DNA from: Prinsepia uniflora
Taxonomy: Eukaryota; Streptophyta; Magnoliopsida; Rosales; Rosaceae
Assembly: GCA_032719365.1 (NCBI GenBank)
Contig: CM064874.1
Location: 40,636,271 to 40,700,270, forward strand
DNA: 64,000 nt
Reading direction: 5' to 3'
In this document: piece after piece, positions 33,932 through 44,939 of the stretch
Numbering within the stretch: position 1 is the first letter of the stretch
Layout of the letters: every line of letters starts with the position of its first letter
Position numbers and translations under genes: made by a program
The notes under the pieces: model-generated
Databases searched by the model: none
The model's input: the letters and a program-made list of their open reading frames with translations, nothing else
What the model was told of the DNA's origin: nothing

Positions 33932-34740
33932 TTACTGCTTATGTAAGCCCAACACAAGGCATGACGTCTCCCATTCTGCAGGAAGGATGAACTCTAGTAT
34001 GGTCAGCTTGTTGGTTGTGATTTTGGTAGGTCGGCCACTTTTGTCTTCATCAACCAATCTGATACCACTCATCTCAGAGTTATAGAAGCTGGCTTCTCTC
34101 ATCGTAGGGTTAGCCATAAATGGCCTTGCATTCGCCTAGATGATTTCCTAAGACCTTCCCTCGTGGATGGTGTCGTTGGGATTCCACATAGCGATTTATT
34201 GATGTAAAGTAGATGGGACACATATTTTTGTGTGGATCTAGTCTCTTCCAGGTAAAACGTTGTAGGCTACAGTGTTGTCCACCACAAAGAATGGCAACAT
34301 CAACTTCTTGGATCCCACTGTGATTTCCAAGGGTAGACCCTAATGAGTTTTGGTTGTGGTTCCGCTGAGGTTAGACATTATAGCCGAAGTTGGCAAGCAA
34401 TCATGTAGTGTCCTATTCATTTTTTTTAACATTTTAATGGGTAGGAAATTGATTGAAGCCCTTCCATCCACCATCATTTTCTCTATCGAAACACCTTCAA
34501 GATGAGCCATAATGAAAATAGGTCGCAGATGATCCGTCATTCCCTTGGTCGGGATAGAAAATAGTGAATTTTCTTGACAACGGAAGGCCTTCGGGATGAC
34601 CTCGGAATCTTCATCCGTTGGAATTTGGATTGTTGCTTGAGGAGGCTCGTAGATAGATATGTCACTGATCATTTGGTTAACTTGATGGTACACGGTCGAT
34701 AGGTGCTCTACTAGGACCACCACCACATTAACCTATCCTC
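33932..34740 (-). pseudogene. Element T protease region (gag-pro end)
   Basis: On the minus strand, IFIMAHLEGVSIEKMMVDGRASINFLPIKML: the retropepsin-type active site of Tat/Athila-like elements, normally DGGAS(I/V)N, here DGRASIN (34478-34443). Following text (LSGTTTKTH, then a VDNT-YNVL-GRD-IH region with stops near 34140-34320) is the usual continuation. It ends in EMSGIRLVDEDKSGRPTKI...LHKQ-stop near 33932. RT would normally follow but only about 180 bp of non-coding sequence separates this from LTR F. Confidence 0.7.
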
Positions 34741-37012
34741 GAGGTTCCTATTCTCCGCTAAACAAGGCGGCTACTTCCATGACCTCCAGCAGATCTTCTT
34801 CGAATTTTTTTACTTCATCCTCGGTCATACCCTGACCGTCGCTTTTCTTGTTTCCATCCTTAAATGATTCCTCAATTGGGTCCCTTGTAGTTTCGATTTT
34901 CCCATCTCCAAGTCTTTATGGGGAAAGTTTCCTAATACAAGTTTTTTCCAAACTGTAGAAGAGATTTCTGAAATAATGATAGGGTGAATGTCTTCCTTTT
35001 GATCCTTCTCCCCTTCCTTGTTCATCATGGGAGGACTGGTTAGCTCCTTCTTGGTCGTTAGCGGCGTCATTGGTTCTTCATGAGGCTTTTCCCTCAAGGC
35101 TTTCTTGGTACAAAGGTATGCTCTGCACTGTCTTTGAATTTTCCTTTTGGAAGTTCTTCCTAAATCCTTGGCTGGTTTCCCGTTCTTACCTATCATAAAG
35201 ACTTTCTATCCTAGATTGTGGCTTTAAATGGTTTGCTCATTTCGGTGGCCTAGTTTGGAGGAACTGGTTGTTTGTCTTGCAACTTTTGCTGGCCTCTTTG
35301 TCCCTAAGCCTTTCTTGGTACTTCCTCTTTCCTAGTGTCTCTTAACCTTAGAGTTTTGGAGTCCTGTGGAGCTTTGGTTCTGGAGATACACAGGCCATAT
35401 TTCTGCTTAGGTATATCAGAAGGATAGTCATTCCGACTTTTCTTCTCGCATTCCGATTTCTTCTTAACACTTGGGGTGGAGCTCATAAGGACGTATTCTA
35501 TCTTGCATCTACTGCACAACATTCTCTCGCCCTCCGAGGTGGTAGTTCTCACATTGGATTAGCTATCATGTGATTGTTCTATTTTTGTTGGCTTAGTTCT
35601 TTTTTTGGACCAGTGGGGATTAACCATGCTAACCAATGCCACCGCAATATGTCCTTCTTTGATCAACCTCCGGATTATATCTTTGAACTGAACATAATTG
35701 GTCGTGCCATGGTGTAATGACACATGTCATTTGTAGAATTGTTTGACCATGAGGTCCTCATGCTTAGGCAACACTTGCATAGGGTTTGGTTTGATCATCT
35801 GTGCTCTTGCTAGCTCATCATAGATTTTTCCAGCCTTGGTAAGGTTAAAATAATAAGAACCAAATACCGGTGTCTTGTTAGCGAATAGGCTACCGCTTGG
35901 CATAAGTGGCTTTTGCTCCCGAGTAGGTTTAACCAATGACTTGAGGATCACCGGCCTATTCCCTAGAGGCTAAACCTCGGTTGTGGCTACTTCCAACTCC
36001 TATTCTTCCTCTGAAGTTTTTGATTCCTCTCTGACTTCCTGATGTTCAAGTTGGTGCACATTGATCTTATTCTTGTAAAACGGAAGAGCCTTGGAATTGT
36101 GCCTTTGCCGTTGTTCTTTTTCTAACAGCATTTCGAACTTGGTTGCTGATACTACTATTTCCTGGAAATTTGGAAAGGTAGTATCATCGAATTTCTTTCT
36201 GATGGAAAACCTTAGAGCTCATTGGTCAATAACCACTATTTGGGCATTGTTGATAGGTAACTTGTACTTCATCTTGTCCTTTTGAGCTTGATTAAGGGCA
36301 GTCTAATCACTGATAATGACTTTGAGCTTGATTTTGTAGAATTCTTCATGGAACTTAGCTTCCATTTGCCTGCGAGTGCGGATGGACGCTTTTGGTAGCA
36401 AAGTATACCAAGAGAAAGCATCCCTAGACATGGAGCTACTGAACAATCATAACTTGAGATAAGTAATATCTTTAACGACCACGTATTAGGAAGAGAACCT
36501 ACGAACGTGTTCCAAGGATGATGTGCTGTCATCTCCATTAAAGAGTGTTAATGTTGACGGCTAGAAATTCCTGGGGAAAGGGTTGTCCTGATCTATATAA
36601 GCTGGATAAGATTTTCTATATGTCAAAACATTGATTCTCTGAGTATGTGCTTGTTGACTAGTTATTAGACGGCTTAGTTCGTTCATTTCGTTCATGACCC
36701 CGCCTCATTGGGATCGGACTTCTTTCAGCTTTTTAGTTTGTTTCTGGTCATTGGCGGGATCACAGGTTCAATCTCTCCCCGACCATTGGATGGCTGGCTC
36801 CTAGAGAAAAAAATCGAATCTAAGATCGGAAACTCCTGTTAAGCTCTATTTGTTCTCGGGATCTCGAAACTTGTCTTTCCTCGGAAATATGGTATCTGAA
36901 ACAGGGGTTCCAGAATTGATGATCGTGACTCCGGATGGATTTTTTCCTTTGTATGGTTTCAGGACCTCCGGTGAAGGAACATTAGTGTTCTTTTGTGAAG
37001 CTGTATCTCGGC
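34741..37012 (-). pseudogene. Element T Gag, capsid and C-terminal parts
   Basis: The capsid is recognisable at about 35930-36540 on the minus strand with many stops: the SSMSRDAFSWYTLLPKASI and MEAKFHEEFYK words match the LFPSSLxxxAFxWYxxLPxxSI...MExxFHxxFY core of Tat-type Gag. The C-terminal part includes YFNLTKAGKIYDELARAQMI (near 35850) and a Lys-rich tail (34825-35552). E cut the gene at 37013-37017 (TTGAA); its N-terminal part is at 54535-55010. Decay is heavy and no frame is open for more than about 130 codons. Confidence 0.65.
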
Positions 37013-37017
37013 TTGAA

Positions 37018-37585
37018 TGACATGACCCACCCCCAATCCCCAGGGATTAAGGGCTAAGTCATGCTCCCGTCTAACTTACGCATGACACGAAAGCTAAACC
37101 GACGTCCAACCCCCATGTGATACGTAAGTCGGACAAGGGATTCTCGATCCAACCGTCCTTAAAAGCTTTCGGACTTCCAAGAGTGTGCAGATTCTACTGT
37201 GGATCGCGTGTGTGATGTCTCCGTCTCTCTCGACCAATAGCCCGCACCGCAACAACCTTGAGGGTATCGAAAACACGAAGAGACTGTGAGTGGATAAAAA
37301 TAAAGTGTAAGTTTAAAAACAGTTCATAAAACAAGTACATTTATACCCTCCAATTAAAAACCAATGCATGCATATCAAATCCATGTCATAAAACCATTCA
37401 ATATTCCGGTTAAGCAAACCATGTAAGAAAAACCGAACACAGGTTCCTTTTCTCAAATCCCGGGCCTCAGCCCAAAACCATCGAAAACCATTTCATCAGG
37501 GCAGAGCCTAAAACATCGGAAAACCTTTATTGAAAACCATCATCATCAAAACTCAGTGAAATCCAAACACATTTGAAACCACATA
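37018..37585 (-). mobile_element. Solo LTR E, 3' portion
   Basis: The left edge TGACATGACCC is the LTR end; TTGAA at 37013-37017 is repeated at 54530-54534, a perfect target duplication. It contains the acceptor ACCCTCAAG (37257 on the minus strand) and the bracket partner (37284-37295). The rest of E resumes at 51951 after insertions C (ACATA) and D (TATCC). Confidence 0.85.
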
Positions 37586-38136
37586 TGTCAGGACCCACCC
37601 TGGTTTCACCCCGAAAACCGAGGTAAATCCTGCTCCCGTCTGACACCCCGACACAACACAAAAGTAAACTCACTCGAAACCACCAAAGAACTCAGTCAGA
37701 CGCAGGAGAAACTATACAAAACATTCCGAAGTTAAAGTTTACAGAGCATAGTTATACTACAGAAGAAACCCGATAAACCAGATACACACACACGAAAATT
37801 TAAAACACTCCGGGATCCCTTTCGTGACTTCTATGCCTCAGACGCTGCCTCGACGCCGAAACCCCGCGCTAACTCCACGACCTGGAGGGCAATTTAAAAC
37901 CAGAAAAGTGTGAGCGGACCAGAATAAAGGAAAAGTTTCCAAAACCATTTTATAAGAAAACTGGGTTTAGCCCTCCGTTTTGAAACCACATGCATAACCC
38001 AGTTACCATTATGCATGCTCGAGTTTAGAGAAAGGGTCCACTCACAGTACCGAGCCCTCAATCACGTCCCGTACGTCTCGTACGTTCCTCAGCTTCCTCG
38101 GGCAACCCCGATCCTGTCAACAACCACCAAAGTACG
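37586..38136 (-). mobile_element. Solo LTR C, 3' portion
   Basis: It begins TGTCAGGACCCACCC (the LTR end on the minus strand) after ACATA at 37581-37585; the same ACATA follows the other end at 49191-49195. The acceptor CCCTCCAG (37882) and both bracket motifs (37908-37919 and 38036-38047) lie here only about 120 bp apart, so C has almost no array between them. Interrupted at GTACG by element A. Confidence 0.85.
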
Positions 38137-38660
38137 TGTAACGACCCGTCCCGAATTTCATGATTAAATTAGTGACTAATCACGATTAGTGAGGTTAATC
38201 GGTGATTAGTTAGGCTAAATCGGACGAACGATGCGAAATGACCGTTTTGCCCTTAGTGGTGGCAAAATGTTGACTTTTCAATCGAGCGGTCAAATGGACT
38301 TTGACCGATGACCGTGACGTAGTTCGGGACGTCACGAGTTCATAGACAGGTGGCACGTTCAATTTCGACGTTCGAGGAGGAAGTTATGACGTTCGGAAGT
38401 TTAGGGACATTTTGGTAATTTTGGTTAAATGAGGTCAAATGTTGACTTTTTGACCAAGAGGCCCGATGGCCGAGGGCCAAGGACCGTTACGTAGATAAGG
38501 ACGATACGAATCCGTAGACAGGCGGCACGTCGAATTTGGACATTCGACGGCGAAGTTACGGTTCACGGAAGTTCCCGGTTACTATTCACGGTGACACGTT
38601 TTACGAGACAAAAAGTGCAGTTTGTCTCTAGTGGGCCCAGATATTTAATGGAGGCCCAAT

Positions 38661-38686
38661 GGATGAGTGACAAGTGTCACCCATCC
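38661..38686. repeat. Conserved LTR palindrome (A, 5' LTR)
   Basis: GGATGAGTGACA, AG, TGTCACCCATCC: one mismatch in 12 bp arms. Confidence 0.9.
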
Positions 38687-39286
38687 AATGGACACTATAA
38701 TTCATTCATGCACCAAACCATTCACCGTGCATCCATTTTCCATTTTTCCCTCCAACCAAACCCGATCTCATTCCTCTCCTCTGTGCAATCCAAACACCAA
38801 GCCCTTAATCCCAAATACTCCTGGAGAGAACAGAGAGTGAGAGAGGAGGCCAGAATGGACTGGATGGTGGCGAGATTGGGGGCCGCCGTGCACGGTGGTC
38901 GTGGACCCGTGAAGGTAAAAATTTTACCTTCAAATTTCATTTTCGGGTTTTAGGTGTTAGGGCTGAATTCTAATGATTAGGATGAGTTTATTGAGGTTGT
39001 AGGAAGGCGTAGAGGGTGGTTTGGACGACGGTGAAGGGCTGAGCAGCCCTGGGTGCAATCGGAAAAATTGGACCGATTAGGGGAGGATTGGACGGACGGG
39101 GTTTGTGGGGTTTTTCCTAGTTTTCTTGATTAGGATTGATAGGAAATGAAGAAATAGGCATTTAGGAATTGGAATGGAGGAAAACGGATGAAAAATGAGG
39201 GAGAAGGAGGCCTGGACCAGTTACGCCGGTCCAGTTGCAGGGGTTGGACCGGACCGACCGGCCCGGACCGGCTGTGCGAGGTTGAA

Positions 39287-39612
39287 GGTGGTGACGTGGC
39301 ATGATGACGTGGCACCTGTCAGATTGTCAAGTGGCGTGGACCACTCATCAGCTGACACGTGTCACATGTCAGTGCACAGTCAGCACTGACATGTCAGTGA
39401 CGTGGCCCAATCAGGGGCTGACGTGTGGCACAGACGTGGACTAGAGCCGTGATGACACGTGGAACATGTCAGACTGCCACGTGGCACTGAAAGCACAGTG
39501 ACATGGACCAATGGGAGCGTGACACGTGGCACCTGTTAGAGTCTGACATGTCAGACCTGACAGCTGTCAGATGACGTCATGCTGACGTCAGCGATGACGT
39601 CAGCAGGTACTG
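39287..39612. promoter_or_regulatory. Dense cluster of ACGTG and TGACGTCA-type words in the A LTR
   Basis: More than a dozen words such as GACACGTGTCA, GACGTGGC, CCACGTGGC, GACACGTGGC, TGACATGTCA and TGACGTCA within 330 bp, most self-complementary. ACGT-core words are the usual targets of plant bZIP and bHLH factors. The repeat-like build (GTGGCA-CCTGTCAGA clauses) suggests local amplification of a short palindromic word. It lies inside the predicted intron. Confidence 0.7.
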
Positions 39613-40316
39613 TAGCTGGCGCGTGAAGCCCACGCGCAGCCACTTCAGGCGGCGCGTAAGGGTGCGTGGTAGGGAATTTGGGAAAGTGTCCAACATGTGA
39701 AATCATCTATTCGATGTAACGAACATTTTGGGACTGGTTTCGTGTCGATCGGATACCGTCTCGATATGTTTCGGGGCATCGGAAGGTTTAGGTTCGGTTT
39801 TAAAAATAGTTAAAAATACGGGAAAATTACGGGGCTTTAGTGTGAGGTTAATTAAGTAGTTAGTAACCTTCTATTACAATTTGGACAGGTTTGGGAGTCC
39901 CGGTGACGGTGATCGGCTCGGGGAGCCGTATGGCACGCAAATCGAGGTGACAGCTCGGACGGTCTGTGAGTGGACCTTGTTTTCTAAATTGGTGCATGCA
40001 TAAATGTTTATTATATGTTTTATTACTTGTTTGATGATGTCATGGGTGCATTTATATGTGGTTACATATAAGCACGTATTTCGAGGTTTAAGCCTTATAC
40101 GGTGCTTATATGGGTCTGTATTTCTTTATTGGCTTTAATGAAATGGTTTTGGATTTCCAAAAGGATAAACTTGGGTATGAGACCCATTTGGTTTTGTCTC
40201 AGGCATATGACCTCAGATTCCGGGCACGGTGCCCAGCTGATGTCATCTGTTCGGGCACGAGACCCAGTCATTTTACGGTTTTGATTTCAGGTCAGGGAAC
40301 CTTAAATGGATTCCCA

Positions 40317-40543
40317 GGTTCATGACGGTTTATGGGAACCGGCATGAACCCTTGTTATGGCATCGTGGTTCATGACGGTTTATGGGAACCAGCATGAACC
40401 CTTGTTGATTATTACGGTACATGACGGTTTATGGGAACCAGCATGTTACCTGGTTATGTTTTTACGGTACATGACGGTTTATGGGAACCGGCATGTTACC
40501 TGATTATGGATATTATGGATCATGACGGTTCAGGGGAACCGGT
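40317..40543 (+). repeat. Five-unit ~50 bp hairpin array (A, 5' LTR)
   Basis: Units begin at 40317, 40367, 40416, 40466 and 40517, each with GGTTCATG...GGTTTATGGGAACC...CATGAACC. The ends are complementary (GGTTCATG/CATGAACC; in units 3-4 GGTACATG/CATGTTACC) and an inner GGTT...AACC pair nests within, so each unit can fold to a hairpin. Confidence 0.88.
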
Positions 40544-41375
40544 CAAGAATGTTTATGTTATGTATATATATGTTCATCTACCTTCCTTTACTTCTATTAT
40601 CTCCTCCGGGGAGGGTCGTTGGCCTGGGTGGACCCCAGAGTAGTCACGGAGCACCGACTGAGTGGAGTCACCCCCCAGTTGGGTTCTTTACTCTCAGGAA
40701 GGCTATGGTTACTTTTACCTCGAGTAGGATCAGTGGTCTACGAACATTGACCTTGACTTTGAGGATCAGTGGTCTACGAACATTGACCTTGACTTTGAGA
40801 AGACTCGGATTGAGACCCGGGTAGCACGCGCGTAGCTTTGGATACCATGACAGGATTGGTTGTGTGACTTATATGTATATATGATATATGATATGTGGTG
40901 TGCACAGGTGTGCACAAGATTTGAGCAGTGGCTCGTGTACTTGGTTTCTTTATGGTTTGGGGCCGAGTCCCTTAAGGATTTGGGTAGTGGCCCGTATGGT
41001 CGTTTTCATTGTGGTCCTTTCGACCTTGGTTTATATCTGCTTTGGGCTTAGTCCCACATATGGTTTGTTTTGGATAAATGGTTTTCGAATGCATGCATGC
41101 TTTTTAATGGAGGGTACAAATGTCTTATGAAATGTTTTTATAAACTTTTGTTTTGTCCACTCACAGTTTTTAATGTTTTGACTGCCCTTCAGGTTGACAT
41201 TGGATGTGGACTGTAGCAGAGACTGAGATATCACATGCCTCCTCCGGATCCTGGCGTACTCTGATAGCCCGGGAGGGCAAAGGTCGGAAATATCCCTTGT
41301 CTGACACTTCGTGTCAGACGGGATCAGGGTCATCCCGCACTAATCCCGGGGGGATTGGGATGGGTCCTGTCAACG

Positions 41376-41387
41376 TGGTATCAGAGC
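41376..41387 (+). other. Primer-binding site of element A
   Basis: TGGTATCAGAGC, the exact complement of the initiator Met-tRNA 3' end, three bases after the LTR. It proves orientation and boundary. Confidence 0.95.
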
Positions 41388-44300
41388 ATAGGATTGCTCG
41401 TAGGATGCTTATTAGAGCGGGGTTGTCTCTATTCGAGCAACCGCGGAGATCTTGGAGTATGTATGCAGGTCGAGGATGTGATATCTCAAGGGGCTAAAGT
41501 TCGTTATCAACCTGATAGTTAGGGTACCGGTACGATAGTTAGTAGGATTGGCATGCCTGGGTTCGGCATTTGAGGCCGGGGTTGCCATAGTTCTGTTAGG
41601 GTTGACAGTGTGAGACCCTACGGAAGGGATGACGTACCTGTATGTTAACGTTTTGATCGTGAGACGGTTAGTTGGGATCGTCTTTCACGATGTCGTAAGA
41701 TCGGTTCCGACGACTAGTTAGGAATTGTGATCATCGGATAATCGGATTTGGTCGAGTTAGATGGATTTACTGCTGTCGGCAGTTGGCAGCCGGATTCGAG
41801 GAATCCTGGTTGGATAGTTGGTAGGATTGGATTGACGTCTTTACGATGTCGGACCGCGGGGTCGGTAAGATTGTTGATTTTACTGCTTTTTGCAGTTGGG
41901 TTCCGAGGAACTTTAGGTGTGATCGTGGAATCCCAAGGTAGGATGTGTATGGTTCGGAAATGTGAGTTGACGAGTGGTTTGACTTGGACGACTATTCGGA
42001 TTTGGATTCGTTAGTCGGTCTAGTCATGTCAACTTGTGTTGGGACTGCACTCTGCAGTCGAGGTTGTACTTATCGGTTAGACCGAGTTGGTTGTCGTGCT
42101 ACTCAGTTGTGGTTTGGCGCAACTAAGGTCGTGGGCGACCTGGTAGACGACATTTGGGTTAGTCGAAGTACGACTGGTTAGAGTTCGGTTGGACAAGTTA
42201 TCAGGGTTGGTACTTGTCGATGGAATCCCTGAGTGGGATCCGGAGTGGTTAATACGGGCGGTTGATTCCATTGGATGCCAATCTCGATAGCGAGGTCTGG
42301 TAGTTAGGTCTGCACGAGGTTGTGGCAGACGCTACTATCGATGGACTTAGTCGAGTCTCATCAGGTCGTGTAGACTCGGGTTGTCGTGACGATGATACGA
42401 GGTGCGTGAGTAACGCATATGTACGAGCAGCGATTCTGGATTCGACTCGGTTACGGCTGAGTACGATCGCAGAATGAGACGGGGATGTTCAGGGGACGGA
42501 GACGGAGTTTCTCCTATTCGAGCAAAGGTACGGGATCGTCGCTCGGTGTGAGCAGAGATCAAGGGTTGTCAGATTTACACCATGTGTGCCGGTGCTGATG
42601 TTGATGGATTATAATGGGATACTGGTACTGGTGTTGGTGCTGGTGCCGGTGATGGTAGATGACGGTAGATGATTGTTGGTTGCCACTAGTACACTGGTCG
42701 TGTATTGGTTGGTGGACCCAGAAATTGTTTTGGGACCATCCGGAGCATTTTGTGCTTGGTGGCAGACGATGTTGGATTACGTGGCGTTGTGAGTGCAACG
42801 AGTTTTGGTTGTATTCACGTAGGACGACTTTTGATGTCATCGTATTGGATCATCCTTGGATTTTCCTAGGTGGAATGTCAAGGATTGATACGAGGTAATC
42901 AGTGAGAACCCACGGTCTCGGCGTGTCTCGTCGTTGACTAATCTGTTTAGATGTGGGAAATAGTTAAGAACTTTGGTCGGCGTGACGATTCTCGATCGTG
43001 ACGTCTGTGGTCGGTTGACGTAGTGGTGGATCTGGATCGTGATCTTGATGATCCAGATTGGTGGAGAGTTTATCACTCTTACTGGGATGTTTGAGTTGAG
43101 GATGATGGGACTGAACTTCTTTTCGAGGTAAATCACATATGGCTTACTACTTGCCTGAGTAGTTGTCCAATGAGTAGTTTTCCGACGTGGTCGGATATGG
43201 TCAACCTAGATGTGTTGATGTTGGGATTGGCTTCCCTATGAAGTCAATCAGATGTACTGTGTAATCATTTGAACAGGTATCCGATAGGTTCGGATATCGT
43301 GCGTCTCGGTAGATGTGAACGAGATTTCAAGTTTTGGAATCAGATTTCTGGATGACGATTCAGGATGTGATTTTGGAACTTGAAAGAGGATTTCTGTATT
43401 TGGGTTTTGGAATCGGATTCTGGGTGACGATTCAGGAATTGATTCTAGAGCTTGACTGTGGATTTTCTTTTTATGGATTTGGATTCGGAATGGTTATTCC
43501 AAATGCTAGCTTACGGAATAATGATTTCGGATTCGAATTTGAACATGGCTATGGATATGATTTCTGGGTTTGGATTCGGGATTTCTTACGAAATTGCGGA
43601 TTCAGATTCGGATTTGGAAATAGATGATGGGTTGGAGTTTCGATTTGTCTAATGCTGGATTGGACAAGTGAACTCCATAATTGAAACGTGATTAGCTATG
43701 ACCTAGACGGTTGTAGGCTGATTGAGGGGTAGATGTACGTACTTTGTACGTTGTCCGGGGTACGATACCAGGCAGACTGGTCGTGTCAGGTGACGGTACA
43801 TAGGTTGTACCAGTGGTATGATGGTGAGCGTGTTGGTAGTCGGATTGGTTCTGATACCATCGGATTAATCGAGGTCATGAACTAGACATTGGATACTGTG
43901 CGTTGGGTCATAGTGTTTCTGATGGGTCTAGTTACACAGGTGAGTAATTTGGTGGTTAGTATAATCACAAGTGGGTATAGTGTCAGTTTTCGACTGACGA
44001 CTGTCAAGTGGTGACAGTTTGTCGAAGGTGTCAGCGTGGATCGATCAGTGAGGTCTGATGACTCCCGGTGGGAGTAGACATCAGGATTGTTTGGTGATTG
44101 AGGAAGGAACCTTCGAGTGTTTGTGTCAGTGACTTGGTAGATTTGACAGGTAGTGTTACTTCGGAGCGTATGACTACTGTTCTTCGACGTGGTCGAATGT
44201 AGTCGATACGACGTGAGCGTTGGTGGTACGCTTGGGTACGAGTAAGTATTCTTCTGGTTAATTGGTGTACGAGTGTACACGTGACGCGAGATCGATTCTA

Positions 44301-44416
44301 CTTGCCACGAGGTGGTTGTGGAATTAGAATAGTTGGAGTTTCGAGAACGAAACTAAATTAAGGAGGGAATAACGGTTGGATTTAGGTCGGTTGGAATTTC
44401 GAGGACGAAATTAATT

Positions 44417-44429
44417 AAGGAGGGAAGGT
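44417..44429 (+). other. Polypurine tract of element A
   Basis: AAGGAGGGAAGGT directly before the 3' LTR; a second copy of TTGGA(A/G)TTTCGAG(A/G)ACGAAA-type text with AAGGAGGGAA lies about 70 bp upstream (44330-44370), so the priming region is locally duplicated. Confidence 0.85.
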
Positions 44430-44939
44430 TGTAACGACCCGTCCCGAATTTCATGATTAGATTAGTGACTAATCACGATTAGTGAGGTTAATCGGTGATT
44501 AGTTAGGCTAAATCGGATGAACGATGCGAAATGACCGTTTTGCCCTTAGTGGTGGCAAAACGTTGACTTTTCAATCGGGCGGTCAAATGGACTTTGACCG
44601 ATGACCGTGACGTAGTTCGGGACGTCACGAGTTCATAGACAGGTGGCACGTTCAATTCCGACGTTCGAGGAGGAAGTTATGACGTTCGGAAGTTTAGGGG
44701 CATTTTGGTAATTTTGGTTAAATGGGGTCAAATGTTGACTTTTTGACCAAGAGGGCCGAGGACCATTACGTAGATAAGGACGATACGAATCCGTAGAGAG
44801 GTGGCACGTCGAATTTGGATGTTCGACGGCGAAGTTACGGTTCACGGAAGTTCCCAGTTACTATTCACGGCGACACGTTTTACGAGACAAAAAGTGCAGT
44901 TTGTCTCTAGTGGGCCCAGATATTTAATGGAGGCCCAAT

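Larger units (their letters stand above)
38915..41192 (+). other. Predicted intron within the 5' LTR of A
   Basis: Donor GAAG|GTAAAA and acceptor TGCCCTTCAG|GTTG, with CTCAC/TTTTTAATG branch-like text 12-35 bp upstream of the acceptor. The same arrangement occurs in I, J, F, D, C, E and both LTRs of B. Splicing would join a short leader to the last 180 bp of the LTR and the PBS. This is inference from sequence; no transcript data are available here. Confidence 0.45.
38137..41372 (+). mobile_element. 5' LTR of element A
   Basis: TGTAACGACCCGTCCC to GGGTCCTGTCA. In order: two related U3 modules (about 38262-38402 and 38440-38577), palindrome 38661-38686, a TATA-like CTATAATT near 38696, leader with donor GAAG|GTAAAA at 38915, an ACGTG/TGACGTCA-rich block 39287-39612, GC-rich hairpin near 39620-39665, CTGTGAGTGGAC 39964-39975, 50 bp repeat array 40317-40543, a local 36 bp tandem duplication (40727-40762 and 40763-40798) absent from the 3' LTR, GTCCACTCACAG 41155-41166, acceptor CCCTTCAG ending 41192. 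The 120-codon frame at 38591-38953 spans leader and donor and is not a recognised protein. Confidence 0.92.
41373..44429 (+). mobile_element. Non-coding interior of element A
   Basis: After the PBS come about 3 kb with no frame over about 130 codons and no retroviral motif on either strand. It is rich in GGT/GTTG/CGA words with many short direct and inverted echoes. About 43335-43640 resembles an inner part of LTR E read on its own strand (reverse complement of 52240-52480): GGAATCGGATTC, GGTTATTCC and GATTCGAATTTG words in the same order, so this part is LTR-derived. The last 170 bp match the internal end of the next element at the window edge (63869-64000), showing that the interior is a family feature. 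Ends ATTTCGAGGACGAAATTAATTAAGG, typical of gypsy 3' internal ends. Confidence 0.8.

Noticed and set aside
38591..38953. 120-codon plus-strand frame conserved between both LTRs of A (44801-45232)
   Set aside because: The two copies are similar only because the LTRs are; in G the equivalent region is interrupted, and the frame runs over the palindrome and donor. I do not see codon-type conservation.
41748..42014. Short hydrophobic ORFs in the A interior as a possible novel protein
   Set aside because: No start context, no motif, and none continues for more than 90 codons; the interior of A is better treated as non-coding.
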